Source: Microbacterium sp. AB (GTDB lineage: Bacteria; Actinomycetota; Actinomycetes; Actinomycetales; Microbacteriaceae). Taken from it: a stretch of 64,000 nucleotides of DNA. Positions 9,313-20,858 of this stretch are shown here, one piece after another (the stretch's first letter is position 1; each line of letters begins with the position of its first letter). A program made the translations under genes and the position numbers. The stretch covers positions 1,240,001 through 1,304,000 of the forward strand of contig NZ_CP118157.1 of the NCBI RefSeq assembly GCF_032878875.1, in the 5' to 3' direction. Below the pieces are notes generated by a model. It searched no databases. It saw nothing but the letters and a program-made list of their open reading frames with translations, and was not told the DNA's origin.

Positions 9313-10002
9313 ATGTCGCTCGCCGCAGATCTCCGCACCGCGCTGTCCGAGGCCTCGGGCCTGCTGCTCCCCGTCTCCTGCGCGGGCTGCGGCGACGCGG
9401 GCGTCGCGCTGTGCGACGGGTGCCGTGCCGCGATCGCGCCCGCCGTCCGCGTGCGGTGCATCGGGGAGGACCTCGACGTCGTCGCCGGGCTCGTCTTCGC
9501 GGGCGAGGCGGCCGCCGTGCTGCGCACGTTCAAAGAGGGCGGGAGGACGGCGCTCGCCCGCGCGTTCGCCCCCGCCATGCGGGCGGCCCTCGTCGCGTGC
9601 GCCCGTCGTGCCGGGACGCTCGTCGACGCCGTGCCCGTCCCGGCGTCGGCCGCCTCGTCCCGGCGTCGCGGCTACCGGCCGGTGGAGCTGCTGATGCACC
9701 ACGGCGGGGTCGCGCCCTCCCGTGAGCTGCGATGGGCGCGGCGGGCGGCCGATCAGCGTGCCCTGGGGCGGGAGCAGCGCGACGCGAACATGACCGGATC
9801 GCTCTGCGCGCGGCGCCGCCTCGACGGCCGGGACGTGATCGTGGTGGACGACGTCGTGACGACGGGCGCGACCCTGCGCGAGGCCCGCAGGGCGCTCTCG
9901 GAGGCCGGCGCGCACGTGGTCGGAGCGGTCGCCCTGGCCGCGACGCCGCGCGTTCTCCCTCCGCGAACACGACATGGCGAATCGCCGGGAAATACTTCGT
10001 GA
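9313..10002 (+). CDS. ComF-family phosphoribosyltransferase-like protein
   Basis: 229 aa. The N-terminus has a ComF-type cysteine cluster (CAGCGDAGVALCDGC), and the C-terminus has the type I phosphoribosyltransferase PRPP loop VIVVDDVVTTGAT. ComF proteins help in natural transformation in some bacteria, but homologues are universal in Actinobacteria, where the role is unclear. An earlier in-frame ATG at 9226 adds 29 Arg-rich residues unlike the family, so MSLAADL at 9313 is taken as the start. It sits between lpqB and hpf, as in Mycobacterium (Rv3242c position). Confidence 0.88.
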   Translation: MSLAADLRTALSEASGLLLPVSCAGCGDAGVALCDGCRAAIAPAVRVRCIGEDLDVVAGLVFAGEAAAVLRTFKEGGRTALARAFAPAMRAALVACARRAGTLVDAVPVPASAASSRRRGYRPVELLMHHGGVAPSRELRWARRAADQRALGREQRDANMTGSLCARRRLDGRDVIVVDDVVTTGATLREARRALSEAGAHVVGAVALAATPRVLPPRTRHGESPGNTS

Positions 10003-10027
10003 CACGCGTTCCTCCCGGGGATACGTT
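9999..10027 (+). promoter_or_regulatory. Probable hpf promoter
   Basis: GTGACA (9999-10004) and TACGTT (10022-10027) are separated by 17 bp, a good housekeeping-type promoter. The -35 overlaps the last codons of comF. The predicted 5' UTR is about 55 nt. Confidence 0.5.
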
Positions 10028-10089
10028 GGGGGCACAAGGCGACCAGTGGTCCGCCGCTCACACCGGTCGGACCGGACAGGGAGGCAGAG

Positions 10090-10755
10090 ATGGACACGAA
10101 CATCGTCGGCGTGGGGGTCAGCGTTTCCGACCGATTCCGCACCGTGGTCGAGGAGAAGAGCGAGCGGATATCGACCCTCGCCCCACGTGCCGAGCGTCTT
10201 GAGGTGAAGGTCACCCATCAGTCCCACAGGGCAGGACGCCTCGAGGAGGAGACGGTCGAGCTCACGGTCTTCTGGAACGGCCCCGTGATCCGCGCCGAGG
10301 CGCACGACGCCGACAAGTTCACGGCCTTCGACATCGCGCTCGAGAAGCTCGGCGAGCAGCTCCGGCGGGCGAAGGACAAGAAGGTGAGCGGCCGCCTGCG
10401 CCCGCGCGCCGCGCGGTTCGCGAAGGAGACGGGCGAGCTGGAGGGGCTCGACGTGCAGCCCGCCGCCGCCGAGACGCTGCAGGCGGTCGCGACGGGCGAG
10501 GTGGCCGTCGTGGCGGAGCGGGAGGAGGACGAGGCCTACACGCCCGTCGTCATCCGCACCAAGTCCTTCGAGCCGGAGTGGATGACGGTCGAGGACGCGG
10601 TCGACAGGATGGAGCTCGTCGGCCACGACTTCTTCCTCTTCATCGACGCGCGCACGGATCATCCGAGCGTCGTCTACCGGCGTCGCGGGTGGGACTACGG
10701 CGTCATCTCGCTCACCACGCAGGCTTCGCCGGTCGAGGACGCGCTCGCATCCTGA
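10090..10755 (+). CDS. hpf: Ribosome hibernation promoting factor (long form)
   Basis: 221 aa, the length of long-form HPF. The N-terminal S30AE domain (about 1-110) binds the 30S decoding centre. The C-terminal dimerisation domain (about 165-215) shows the conserved PVVIRTKSF, MTVEDAVDRMELVGHDFFLF and RRRGWDYGVI elements. It would form 100S ribosome dimers or protect idle ribosomes in stationary phase or stress. A strong AGGGAGG lies 5 nt before the ATG. The order comF-hpf-(accessory genes)-secA follows the actinobacterial pattern, with about 6 kb of extra genes before secA here. A strong hairpin follows the stop. Confidence 0.96.
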   Translation: MDTNIVGVGVSVSDRFRTVVEEKSERISTLAPRAERLEVKVTHQSHRAGRLEEETVELTVFWNGPVIRAEAHDADKFTAFDIALEKLGEQLRRAKDKKVSGRLRPRAARFAKETGELEGLDVQPAAAETLQAVATGEVAVVAEREEDEAYTPVVIRTKSFEPEWMTVEDAVDRMELVGHDFFLFIDARTDHPSVVYRRRGWDYGVISLTTQASPVEDALAS

Positions 10756-10766
10756 CCGCATGACGG

Positions 10767-10801
10767 CGGATGGCCCGGGTCGCGAGGACCCGGGCCATCC
10801 G
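10767..10801. terminator. Bidirectional terminator hairpin
   Basis: 15-bp perfect stem with a 5-nt loop (arms 10767-10781 and 10787-10801, core GGATGGCCCGGGTC). It lies between the convergent ends of hpf and the coiled-coil gene. There is no T-tract, as is usual in high-GC genomes. Confidence 0.75.
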
Positions 10802-10838
10802 GCTGTCCGGGCTCCGTGCTGTGGCGCCCCGGCGGCGG

Positions 10839-12179
10839 TCAGTCGAAGATGTCGCCGATGAGGCCGCCGAGGAGGACGCCGCCGAGCACGGGGCCGAGGA
10901 AGTCCCCGCCGCCCCCGCCGCCGAAGCCGCCGCCGCGCGGGCCGCGCCGGCCGCCTCCCCACGACCCCCAGTCGTCGTTGTCGGGGCGGGACGAGTCGAT
11001 GTCGCGCTGCGCGAGCTGCAGCGCCTCGTGGGCGAGCTGCGCCGTGCGGCGCGCCAGCTGCTGGGCCTGCTCGCGGGTGTCCTCCGACACGACGAGCGGA
11101 TCGATGTCGATGCGCAGGCGCTGAGCCTCCGCGAAGCGCGTGCGGGCGTCGGCGCCGATCCAGCCGCTGTGGCCGTTGATGAGGCTGCCGGCGACGGAGA
11201 TCGCGCGATCGGCGGCGGCGACGTCGTGCTGCACGTGCTCGATCGACGGCAGCGGCCGCGCCGCGCGCTCGCGCGCCTTCGCGACGGCGGCGTCGAGGGC
11301 GGCGTTCGCCTCGGAGACCTCCGCGAGCACCGTGAACGGGTCCGACTGCGTGCCGGGGGCGGGCAGTGCGGCCAGCGCCGACTCGAGCGACGCGATCGCC
11401 TTCGTCACCTCCGGCGTCTGCGGCGCCGTGCGCGCCTCGACGAGGTCGCCGCGCGAGTCGGCGACGACGTCGGCGAGCGTCGACTGCGCGCGCATGGCCT
11501 CGATCTCGAAGTCGTCGACGCCGTCGAGGATCGACGTGGCGCGCCGGACGGCCTCGGTCGCCGTCTCGAGCGCGAGGTTCGCCTCCTCGGTGCGGCGGGA
11601 CGCACGTCTGCGCTCCGAGACGTCGGCGGAGTGCAGCGCGAAGTCGAGGAGCTGATCCGCCTCGTCGGCGTTCACCCTCACCCGCTGGAGCGCCTCGGCG
11701 CTGTAGAGACGCGCGAGCCGCTCGACGGTCGCCCGCGTCTGCGGCAGCCGCTCGCGCAGCCGCTCGACGTCGGCGCGCACCTGCTGGAGGATCTGCGGGG
11801 CCTGCCGCACGAGCGCGATGCGCTCCTGCAGCGCCCCCGTGCGCTCGTCGAGGACGTCCTCGGCCCAGTCGCAGAGCTGGATGATGCGCGCGTTGCGCGT
11901 GCGCAGCTCCTCCTCGGTGTCGGGGATGTCGTCGTGGTTGAGCTGATGGAGCTGGAAGGCCTCGGCCATGTGCTTCTTGACCGCGTCGACGCCTTCGCGC
12001 AGCTCCTTCGTCGGTCCCTCGCCGAGCTCGGCCGCGGCGAAGACGAGCTCGTCGCCCGTCGCGCGGATGCGTTCGTCGGCGGTGACGAGCGCGGTGCGGG
12101 CCCTGCGGGCGAGATCTGCGTCCGCCGCCTGCTGCTGCTCTCGCTCTTCCCGCCTGCGACGACCCCAGAATCCTGCCAT
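10839..12179 (-). CDS. Coiled-coil protein with Gly-rich tail, unknown function
   Basis: 446 aa. No catalytic motif recognised. It begins MAGFWGRRRREEREQQQ. Residues about 20-375 are almost entirely Ala/Glu/Arg/Leu heptad-like helix, predicted coiled coil. A Gly/Arg-rich linker follows (GGGRRGPRGGGFGGGGGG), then a short hydrophobic tail (FLGPVLGGVLLGGLIGDIF) that could insert in or lie on the membrane. There is no signal peptide. It is followed, 9 bp upstream on the same strand, by padR, so the two may be co-transcribed. It resembles hypothetical Microbacteriaceae proteins related only by composition. A scaffold or envelope-associated role is a guess. Confidence 0.75.
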   Translation of the reverse strand: MAGFWGRRRREEREQQQAADADLARRARTALVTADERIRATGDELVFAAAELGEGPTKELREGVDAVKKHMAEAFQLHQLNHDDIPDTEEELRTRNARIIQLCDWAEDVLDERTGALQERIALVRQAPQILQQVRADVERLRERLPQTRATVERLARLYSAEALQRVRVNADEADQLLDFALHSADVSERRRASRRTEEANLALETATEAVRRATSILDGVDDFEIEAMRAQSTLADVVADSRGDLVEARTAPQTPEVTKAIASLESALAALPAPGTQSDPFTVLAEVSEANAALDAAVAKARERAARPLPSIEHVQHDVAAADRAISVAGSLINGHSGWIGADARTRFAEAQRLRIDIDPLVVSEDTREQAQQLARRTAQLAHEALQLAQRDIDSSRPDNDDWGSWGGGRRGPRGGGFGGGGGGDFLGPVLGGVLLGGLIGDIFD

Positions 12180-12188
12180 GGACCGATC

Positions 12189-12776
12189 TTACGGCGTCCT
12201 GACCGGGCGGCCGCGTCGGGGGCGCTCGCTCGCGAGCCCGAGCGCGGTCCTGTGCCGCGGGCGGTCGGCGAGGCGCCGCTCGCTGTGGTCGAGCCAGCGC
12301 AGCTCCGCCTCCGCGGCGAAGATCATCGAGTCCACCACGAGGGACGACGCGAGCTCCTCGGGTCCGTCCGGGGCCCCGGCGGGCGCGGTCCGCCGCAGCG
12401 ACTCGAGCCGCGCGTGCGCGGCCGCGCGCTGGATGCGGATGAGGGCGCCGGCGTCGACGCCCGGAAGCGTCGCGGCGAGCGCGAGCTTGATCGCGAGCTC
12501 GTCGCGCGGCGGCTGCCCGCGCTCGACGGGGGAGCCGAGCCACGCGCGCACGTCGTCGCGCCCGGCTGCGGTGATCTCCCAGTAGACGTGTCCCTGGTCG
12601 TCGGGCGCGCCCCGGACGACGAGCCCGTCGCGCTCGAGCCGTTCCAGCGTGCTGTAGATCTGTCCGACGTTGAGCGGCCACGTCGCACCGGTGCGCCGCT
12701 CGAACTCCGTCCGCAGCTGGTACCCGTAGCAGGGCCCCTGGTCCAGGATCGCCAGCAGGCTCCGTCTCACCGACAT
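12189..12776 (-). CDS. PadR-family transcriptional regulator
   Basis: 195 aa. The N-terminal winged helix matches PadR: SLLAILDQGPCYGYQLRTEF, then VGQIYSTLERLERDGLV and the YWEITAAGR wing. A C-terminal Vir/PadR-C type helical region follows. The start at 12776 (MSVRRSLLAIL) is the usual family start; upstream in-frame codons encode promoter DNA. The gene lies 9 bp before the coiled-coil gene, which it may control. A near-perfect dyad in its promoter, covering a TATACT -10 (12828-12833), suggests autorepression. Confidence 0.9.
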   Translation of the reverse strand: MSVRRSLLAILDQGPCYGYQLRTEFERRTGATWPLNVGQIYSTLERLERDGLVVRGAPDDQGHVYWEITAAGRDDVRAWLGSPVERGQPPRDELAIKLALAATLPGVDAGALIRIQRAAAHARLESLRRTAPAGAPDGPEELASSLVVDSMIFAAEAELRWLDHSERRLADRPRHRTALGLASERPRRGRPVRTP

Positions 12777-12822
12777 CCCGACCTCCGCGTTCGTCGCGGC
12801 GGAGGACCGCCGCATAGGTGCA

Positions 12823-12846
12823 TTCCGAGTATATGCATACCCGGAA
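12823..12846. promoter_or_regulatory. Inverted repeat, probable PadR operator
   Basis: Arms TTCCGAGTAT and ATACCCGGAA around ATGC match at 9 of 10 positions as an inverted repeat. On the minus strand the dyad contains TATACT, the best -10 for padR. The GTAT/ATAC half-sites recall the ATGTAT/ATACAT cores described for PadR proteins. It may also act on the divergent metallophosphoesterase gene 79 bp away. Confidence 0.55.
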
Positions 12847-12911
12847 ACCTCCGGATGAGGACGCGATCGGCGAAGACCGCCGTGTCGCACCTGCCGTTCA
12901 CCTCGCGTTGT

Positions 12912-12917
12912 TAGCAT
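12912..12917 (+). promoter_or_regulatory. -10 element of a probable leaderless promoter
   Basis: TAGCAT stands 7 nt before the ATG at 12925 and no ribosome site is visible, which fits a transcript starting at or next to the start codon. Confidence 0.5.
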
Positions 12918-12924
12918 CTTCCGC

Positions 12925-13866
12925 ATGGCCGGATCTTCACCGACGCCACGGGCCGCCGAGTACGCGAGGCCCAGTCATCTGCTCGTGCACCTGAGCGACA
13001 CGCATCTCAGAGCCGAGGGCGGGGTGTTCGGGATCGACGCCGCACGCCATCTGCGTCGCGTGCTCGCGGAGCTGGAGTCCTCCGGGGCACGGCCCGACGC
13101 GCTGGTCTTCACGGGAGACCTCGCCGACCTCGGCGAGGCCGACGCCTACGCGCACCTGCGCGAGGTCGTCGCCCCCGCGGCGGAGCGCCTCGGGTCACGC
13201 GTCATCTGGGTGATGGGCAATCACGACGACCGCGATCGCTTCCGCCGCGGCCTGCTCGGGGAGGCGGGAGACGCACCGGTCGACGCCGTCCACGAGATCG
13301 ACGGCCTGCGCGTGATCGTCCTCGACACGTCGGTGCCGGGAGCGCATCACGGGGAGGTGTCGCCGGAGCAGCTCGAGTGGCTCGCGCTCGAGCTGGCGAT
13401 CCCCGCACCGCACGGCACCGTCCTGGCGATGCATCACCCGCCGATGCCGTGCGTGCTCGACCTCGCGACGCTCGTGGAGCTCCGCGACCAGAAGGCCCTG
13501 GCCGACGTGCTCCGCGGGAGCGACGTGCGCACGATCCTCGCAGGGCACGTGCACTTCTCGTCGACCGCCACGTTCGCGGGCATCCCGGTGTCGGTGGCCT
13601 CGTCGTCGTGCTACACGCAGGACCTCACCCTCACGGACGGGAGCATGCGGCCGCGGGACGGCGCCCAGTCGTACAACCTCGTGCACGTCTACGAGGAGAC
13701 CGTGGTGCACTCGGTCGTCCCGTTCTCGGACGCCCCGGCGCTGGAGACGACCACGGCCGACGAGACGGCCCGCCGCCTGCAGGAGGCGGGAGTCGTCATC
13801 CCGCCTTCGATGGGGCGCTCGGATGCCCTTCCCCCGCCGACGGCGCCTCTGGCCATCGTCGGCTGA
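12925..13866 (+). CDS. Calcineurin-like metallophosphoesterase (CpdA/Icc type)
   Basis: 313 aa. It carries all metal-binding motifs of class III cyclic-nucleotide phosphodiesterase-like enzymes: D25 and H27 (LSDTHL), D65 (FTGDLAD), N99-H100 (GNHDD), H170-H171 (AMHHPP) and H208-H210 (GHVH). This set places it with CpdA/Rv0805-like enzymes that hydrolyse cyclic nucleotides or other phosphodiesters. The actual substrate cannot be told from the sequence. There is no signal peptide. It converges on the Stealth gene, with 71 bp of overlap between the two coding regions. Confidence 0.9.
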   Translation: MAGSSPTPRAAEYARPSHLLVHLSDTHLRAEGGVFGIDAARHLRRVLAELESSGARPDALVFTGDLADLGEADAYAHLREVVAPAAERLGSRVIWVMGNHDDRDRFRRGLLGEAGDAPVDAVHEIDGLRVIVLDTSVPGAHHGEVSPEQLEWLALELAIPAPHGTVLAMHHPPMPCVLDLATLVELRDQKALADVLRGSDVRTILAGHVHFSSTATFAGIPVSVASSSCYTQDLTLTDGSMRPRDGAQSYNLVHVYEETVVHSVVPFSDAPALETTTADETARRLQEAGVVIPPSMGRSDALPPPTAPLAIVG

Positions 13867-15406
13867 GCGCGCTCTCGTCGCGCTCCCAGGGCGCCCGCAC
13901 CGGGAAGTAGGCCTCGAGGGTCTCCCGCACGACGTGCTCGCGCAGCTCCTCGGGTATCTCCGGGACGCTGCCGTCATTGAGGCAGAACATGTCCGCGTCG
14001 CGCCGTTCGAGCAGCCGGCCCAGGCGCGCCGGCGCGTTCCGCAGCGTCGTCTGGATGTACCTGGTGCGCGGCTCCCTCGTCGGCAGCGCGCGCCCCGTCA
14101 TGGCCGCGTAGTAGTGGTACAGCGAGTTCGTCACGGAGACGTCCGTCGCGCTGCGGAAGCGCGCAGCGGTCGTCCGCGCGAACTCGTCGGGGAACTCGCG
14201 TTCGAGCTCGCCCATCACCTCGCGGCTGTGGGGGGTCGCGCAGTGCTGGAGATCGCGGGTGATGATGCGCCCGAAGCGCTCGCGGAGGAGGTCCCGGTTC
14301 ACGCGCGCGGCGTTGTCGTGGCCGCTCCTGCTCGCCCGTGCCGGCCCGACGCCGATGCGGACGCCGCACTCGACGAACTTCGTCAGCCCGGCCGGGGTGA
14401 AGAAGAGCTCGGGACGCACCGGGCGGCCGAAGAACATGTCGTCGTTGGAGTAGAGGAAGTGCTCGGCGATCCCGGGGATGCGGTGCAGCTGCGCTTCGAC
14501 GGCGTGCGAGTTGTGGGTGGGGAGCACGGACGGGTCCGCGAAGAACTCCTCGCTGCGGACGATCCGGACCTTCGGGTGATCGACGAGCCAGCGCGGTGCG
14601 GGACTGTCCGTCGCGATGTAGATCCGGCGGATCCACGGTGCGAACAGGTGGACGCTCCTGAGGGCGTACCGCAGCTCGTCGACCTGGCGGAAGCGCGCGG
14701 CGTGCGCGTCCCCGTCGCCGACGACGTACGCGTTCAGCCGCTTGGCGCGCTCGCGCTGGAAGTCGTCGGAGGAGCCGTCGACCCAGGAGAAGACGATGTC
14801 GACGTCGAAGGCCACCTCGTGCGGACCCGGCGCGAACATCCCGTCGAGCGTGCGCCACGACCGGCCGTGCCGACGGACGGTCGCGAACGACAGGTCCTCC
14901 GCCATGATCGTGCGGCGGGTGAGCGCATTGCGCCGCGGCGCGCGGACGAGGCCGTCCTCATGGCGCCAGAACTCCACGCGGACGCCCGTCTCCGCGCCGT
15001 GGCGCAGGGTGCCGGAGGGGGTGATGCGGGGCCGGAAGACGATGGCGGCGTCCTTCTCGAACGCGTCCTCCGCGCCCGTGACCAGAAGATGCGCGGGACG
15101 CCCCGCCGTCCGCGCGGCGGCCCAGAGCCCGCCGTCCGCGGTGAGGGCGCGCAGGGCGGCGTCCTTCTCCCGGACGTCCAGCGCGAGGGCCGGGCCTCCG
15201 CTCGTGCGTCGCACGAGGAGGGGCCGGAGCGCCGCGTCCTCGAAGATGCGGGCGAGCGCGAGGAGGTCGGCGGTCTGGGCGTGCTCCGGAGTGGTCTCCT
15301 CGACGAGATGCGGGATCCCGTCGTGCAGGCGGGTGTGCGCAGGGTCGGGGGCGCCGGGCCATGCGTCGCGTGCGTGGGGAGCGGGAGAACTGCCCAGAAG
15401 GGTCAT
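13796..15406 (-). CDS. Stealth-family sugar-phosphate transferase
   Basis: 536 aa. The four conserved Stealth regions are present in order. CR1 is [16 protein letters not shown] (about residue 201-216). CR2 covers the [20 protein letters not shown] and IYIATD segments. CR3 includes [20 protein letters not shown] and [14 protein letters not shown]4 is near the C-terminus. Stealth proteins are hexose-1-phosphoryltransferases of the capsular polysaccharide/GlcNAc-1-phosphotransferase group. The N-terminal 200 residues are the variable actinobacterial extension. The start at 15406 has GAGGTGGT just upstream; a further ATG at 15496 lies in the promoter region. No other glycan genes adjoin it, so the polymer is unknown. 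Confidence 0.9.
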   Translation of the reverse strand: MTLLGSSPAPHARDAWPGAPDPAHTRLHDGIPHLVEETTPEHAQTADLLALARIFEDAALRPLLVRRTSGGPALALDVREKDAALRALTADGGLWAAARTAGRPAHLLVTGAEDAFEKDAAIVFRPRITPSGTLRHGAETGVRVEFWRHEDGLVRAPRRNALTRRTIMAEDLSFATVRRHGRSWRTLDGMFAPGPHEVAFDVDIVFSWVDGSSDDFQRERAKRLNAYVVGDGDAHAARFRQVDELRYALRSVHLFAPWIRRIYIATDSPAPRWLVDHPKVRIVRSEEFFADPSVLPTHNSHAVEAQLHRIPGIAEHFLYSNDDMFFGRPVRPELFFTPAGLTKFVECGVRIGVGPARASRSGHDNAARVNRDLLRERFGRIITRDLQHCATPHSREVMGELEREFPDEFARTTAARFRSATDVSVTNSLYHYYAAMTGRALPTREPRTRYIQTTLRNAPARLGRLLERRDADMFCLNDGSVPEIPEELREHVVRETLEAYFPVRAPWERDESALSRRWPEAPSAGEGHPSAPSKAG

Positions 15407-15494
15407 CGACCACCTCAGATCTGCTATCGGCCGAAGCCGTCGTGATGGAAGGAGACGCCGGGATCCGACGGTGTGTCGCGAGGGGACGTGCGTC

Positions 15495-15516
15495 ACCGGA
15501 TGAACGGCGTATGAAC
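15495..15516 (-). promoter_or_regulatory. Two 11-nt direct repeats resembling a PHO box
   Basis: On the minus strand GTTCATACGCC is followed directly by GTTCATCCGGT. Actinobacterial PhoP boxes are 11-nt direct repeats beginning GTTCA. The site is 89 nt upstream of the Stealth start. Only two units are present and the promoter position is unclear. Confidence 0.3.
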
Positions 15517-15583
15517 GAATCCTAGAGCAGTCGCGGCCTCCGCGGGGACCGCCGGCGACACCCGTGGGCCGCCGCCTCCGCGC

Positions 15584-16558
15584 TCAGCGCTCCGCGACGT
15601 CCCGCAGCGCCTCCGCGAGCGACGGATGCGAGAAGCGGAAGCCCTCCGCGAGCAGCCGTTCGGGCACCACCCACCTGCTCTTGAGGACCAGCTCCGGCTC
15701 CGTGCGCAGGAGCCACATCGCCGGCTCGAGCATGAAGCGCCAGGCGGGGAGCCCGACGGGCATCCCGACCACGCGGCGCAGCGTGGCCATGAGCGTGCGG
15801 TTGTCGCTCGGGTGGGGGGAGGAGAGGTTCACCGGCCCCGAGACGTCGTCCCGGTCGCCGAGGAACCGGATGGCCGAGACGACGTCGTCGATGTGGATCC
15901 AGCTGAACCGCTGCCCGCCGCGGGTCGGACGATGCGGTGCGCGCCCGTCGCCGGTGGGATGGGGGCCGATGCCCCGGTAGCGCCGGTGCGGGAACCACGG
16001 CCCGTCGATCTGCGGACCGCCGAGGCCCAGGCGCGCGAGCGCGAAGAGCGTCCTCGTCGCCGGGCCGTCGCCGAGGACGATCGCCATCCGGAGCGCCACG
16101 CGCCGCGTAGCGGGGAGATCGCCCGAGAAGAGCTCCTCCTCCCAGGTCCGCGCGACGTCGACCGAGAACCCCGAGCCGAGCTCGCCGTCGCGTTCCGTCT
16201 GCGCCCGGTCCGTCGCATGGCGGTAGATCGTCGCGGTGCTGGCGTTGAGCCAGACGCGCGGCGGGCTCGCCGCGCCCGCGATCGCCGCGCGCAGCGCACG
16301 GGTCGTGTCCACGCGCGAGCGCAGGACCTCGTCGCGGTTCGCGTCCGTGTAGCGGCAGTTCACCGATCTCCCCGCGAGGTTCACGACGAGGTCGGAGCCG
16401 TCCACGGCGGCAGCGATCGCGGCGGCGTCCCCCCAGCGCACGTCGCCGCTTCGCCCGATCGTCCGGACGGCGTACCCGTCCTCGGCCAGCGCGCGCGTGA
16501 GCGCGCGGCCGACGAACCCGCTCGCTCCCGCCACGACCGCGATCCTGTCGTCCGTCAT
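15584..16558 (-). CDS. TIGR01777-family NAD(P)-binding epimerase-like protein
   Basis: 324 aa. The extended SDR of the YfcH/SDR39U1 group is recognised by AGASGFVGRALTRAL (nucleotide-binding loop), NLAGRSVNCRYTDANRDEVLRSRVDTTRAL, WLNASTATIYRH, FSWIHIDDVVSAIRFL, and a C-terminal DUF1731-like domain (LPAWRFMLEPAMWLLRTEPELVLKSRWVVPERLLAEGF). The usual YxxxK is replaced, as in the whole subfamily. The substrate is unknown even in well-studied organisms. It diverges from secA across 202 bp and lies 177 bp upstream of the Stealth gene on the same strand, so the two are probably separate units. Confidence 0.9.
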   Translation of the reverse strand: MTDDRIAVVAGASGFVGRALTRALAEDGYAVRTIGRSGDVRWGDAAAIAAAVDGSDLVVNLAGRSVNCRYTDANRDEVLRSRVDTTRALRAAIAGAASPPRVWLNASTATIYRHATDRAQTERDGELGSGFSVDVARTWEEELFSGDLPATRRVALRMAIVLGDGPATRTLFALARLGLGGPQIDGPWFPHRRYRGIGPHPTGDGRAPHRPTRGGQRFSWIHIDDVVSAIRFLGDRDDVSGPVNLSSPHPSDNRTLMATLRRVVGMPVGLPAWRFMLEPAMWLLRTEPELVLKSRWVVPERLLAEGFRFSHPSLAEALRDVAER

Positions 16559-16677
16559 CGCCCCCCGCCTCCGTCGCCGCTCCCGTCCGGCGGACCCTCG
16601 CCGGCCATCCTGCCAGCACCCCGCGTCCTCCCGGAAGCCGACTGGGAGTCTGCTGACCGGGGATTGTCACGGGCAGA

Positions 16678-16683
16678 TAACAT
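16678..16683 (+). promoter_or_regulatory. Possible -10 element for secA
   Basis: TAACAT lies 77 nt before the secA start. A CTGACC hexamer sits 19 bp upstream as a weak -35. A small hairpin (GGGCA/TGCCC, near 16684-16697) would be at the 5' end of the leader. Confidence 0.35.
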
Positions 16684-16760
16684 GGGCAGGTATGCCCGTC
16701 GCCGCGAGGCGGCGACTCTGCCCGTCCGACAGCGACGCGGCACCGATCGAGGAGTGACAC

Positions 16761-19535
<2,775 letters not shown>

Positions 19536-19548
19536 CGCTCCCGCGTCC

Positions 19549-19590
19549 CCGCAGGGCGGTCCACGGCCTCGGCTGTGGACCGCCCTGCGG
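19549..19590. terminator. Terminator hairpin after secA
   Basis: 16-bp perfect stem (arms 19549-19564 and 19575-19590, core GGGCGGTCCAC) with a 10-nt loop, 13 bp after the secA stop and just before the next promoter. No T-tract. Confidence 0.75.
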
Positions 19591-19616
19591 CGTCGTCGTC
19601 GCGGGGCGCGCAGGCA

Positions 19617-19622
19617 TATCCT
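19617..19622 (+). promoter_or_regulatory. -10 element of a probable leaderless promoter
   Basis: TATCCT stands 6 nt before the ATG at 19629 and no ribosome site is visible. This decides the start of the aminotransferase. Confidence 0.5.
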
Positions 19623-19628
19623 GTTCCG

Positions 19629-20858
19629 ATGAACTCCCTCCGTCCGCTCGGCCAGTCCGCGAAGCTCCAGAACGTCCTCTACGAGATCCGCGGGGCGGCA
19701 CTGGCGGAGGCGACGCGGCTGGAGGCGGACGGGCACTCCATCCTCAAGCTCAACACGGGGAACCCGGCGATCTTCGGCTTCGAGGCGCCGTATCAGATCG
19801 TCCGCGACATGATCGAGGCCGTCCCCTACGCGCACGGGTACAGCGACAGCCGGGGCATCCTTCCGGCACGCCGCGCGATCGTCAGCCGCTACGAGGAGAC
19901 GCCGGGGTTCCCGCACGTCGACCCCGATGACGTGTACCTCGGAAACGGCGTCTCCGAGCTCATCACCATGACCATGCAGGCGCTCCTCGACGAGGGCGAC
20001 GAGGTGCTCATCCCCGCCCCCGACTACCCGCTCTGGACCGCGATGACGAGTCTGTCGGGCGGCACTCCCGTCCACTACCTGTGCGACGAGGCGAACGGGT
20101 GGCAGCCCGACCTCGAGGACATCCGCTCGAAGATCACCCCCCGCACCAAGGCGATCGTGATCATCAACCCGAACAACCCCACGGGGGCCGTCTACAGCCG
20201 GGAGCTGCTCGAGGGGCTGACGCAGATCGCGCGCGAGCACTCGCTGCTCGTCCTCTCGGACGAGATCTACGACCGCATCCTCTTCGACGACGCCGTGCAC
20301 GTCCCGACGGCCACGCTCGCCCCCGACCTGCTCGTGCTCACGTTCAACGGCCTGTCGAAGACCTACCGCGTCGCGGGCTACCGCTCGGGATGGCTGGTCA
20401 TCACGGGGCCGAAGAAGCACGCGAAGGGCTTCCTGGAGGGGATCCAGCTGATCGCCTCGACGCGCCTGTGCGCGAACGTGCCGGCCCAGCACGCCGTGCT
20501 CGCCGCGCTCACCGGGGTCCAGTCGATCGATGCCCTCATCGCGCCGTCGGGACGGCTCCACGAGCAGCGCGATGTCGCGTGGGAGGGGCTCTCGGCCATC
20601 CCCGGCGTCTCGTGCGTCCGTGCGGCGGGGTCGCTCTACGCGTTCCCCCGGCTCGACCCCGAGGTGCACGAGATCCGCGACGACAAGCAGCTCGTCTACG
20701 ACCTGCTCGTCGCGGAGCACATCCTCCTCGTCGAGGGGACGGGCTTCAACTGGCCGACGCCGGACCACCTGCGCATCGTGACGCTGCCGGAGGCGCGCGT
20801 GCTCAGCGAGGCGATCGAGCGCCTGGGCAACTTCCTGTCCTCGTATCGGCAGGGATAG
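19629..20858 (+). CDS. PLP-dependent aminotransferase (AlaA-like)
   Basis: 409-aa class I/II fold-type I aminotransferase. It has the N-terminal LGQSAKLQNVLYEIRGA and LNTGNPAIFGFEAP typical of glutamate-pyruvate aminotransferase AlaA/YfbQ, NPNNPTGAVY, the PLP lysine in NGLSKTYRVAGYRSGW, and the C-terminal arginine region (HLRIVTLPE). It would make alanine from pyruvate and glutamate. An upstream in-frame ATG at 19575 is rejected because it lies in the secA terminator. The stop abuts that of the convergent gene, with no bases between. Confidence 0.9.
   Translation: MNSLRPLGQSAKLQNVLYEIRGAALAEATRLEADGHSILKLNTGNPAIFGFEAPYQIVRDMIEAVPYAHGYSDSRGILPARRAIVSRYEETPGFPHVDPDDVYLGNGVSELITMTMQALLDEGDEVLIPAPDYPLWTAMTSLSGGTPVHYLCDEANGWQPDLEDIRSKITPRTKAIVIINPNNPTGAVYSRELLEGLTQIAREHSLLVLSDEIYDRILFDDAVHVPTATLAPDLLVLTFNGLSKTYRVAGYRSGWLVITGPKKHAKGFLEGIQLIASTRLCANVPAQHAVLAALTGVQSIDALIAPSGRLHEQRDVAWEGLSAIPGVSCVRAAGSLYAFPRLDPEVHEIRDDKQLVYDLLVAEHILLVEGTGFNWPTPDHLRIVTLPEARVLSEAIERLGNFLSSYRQG

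Noticed and set aside
6388..12681. Very long minus-strand open frame opposite mtrB, lpqB, comF and hpf
   Set aside because: Arg/Asp/His-rich product with no domains, typical of high-GC antisense frames; the plus-strand genes are firm.
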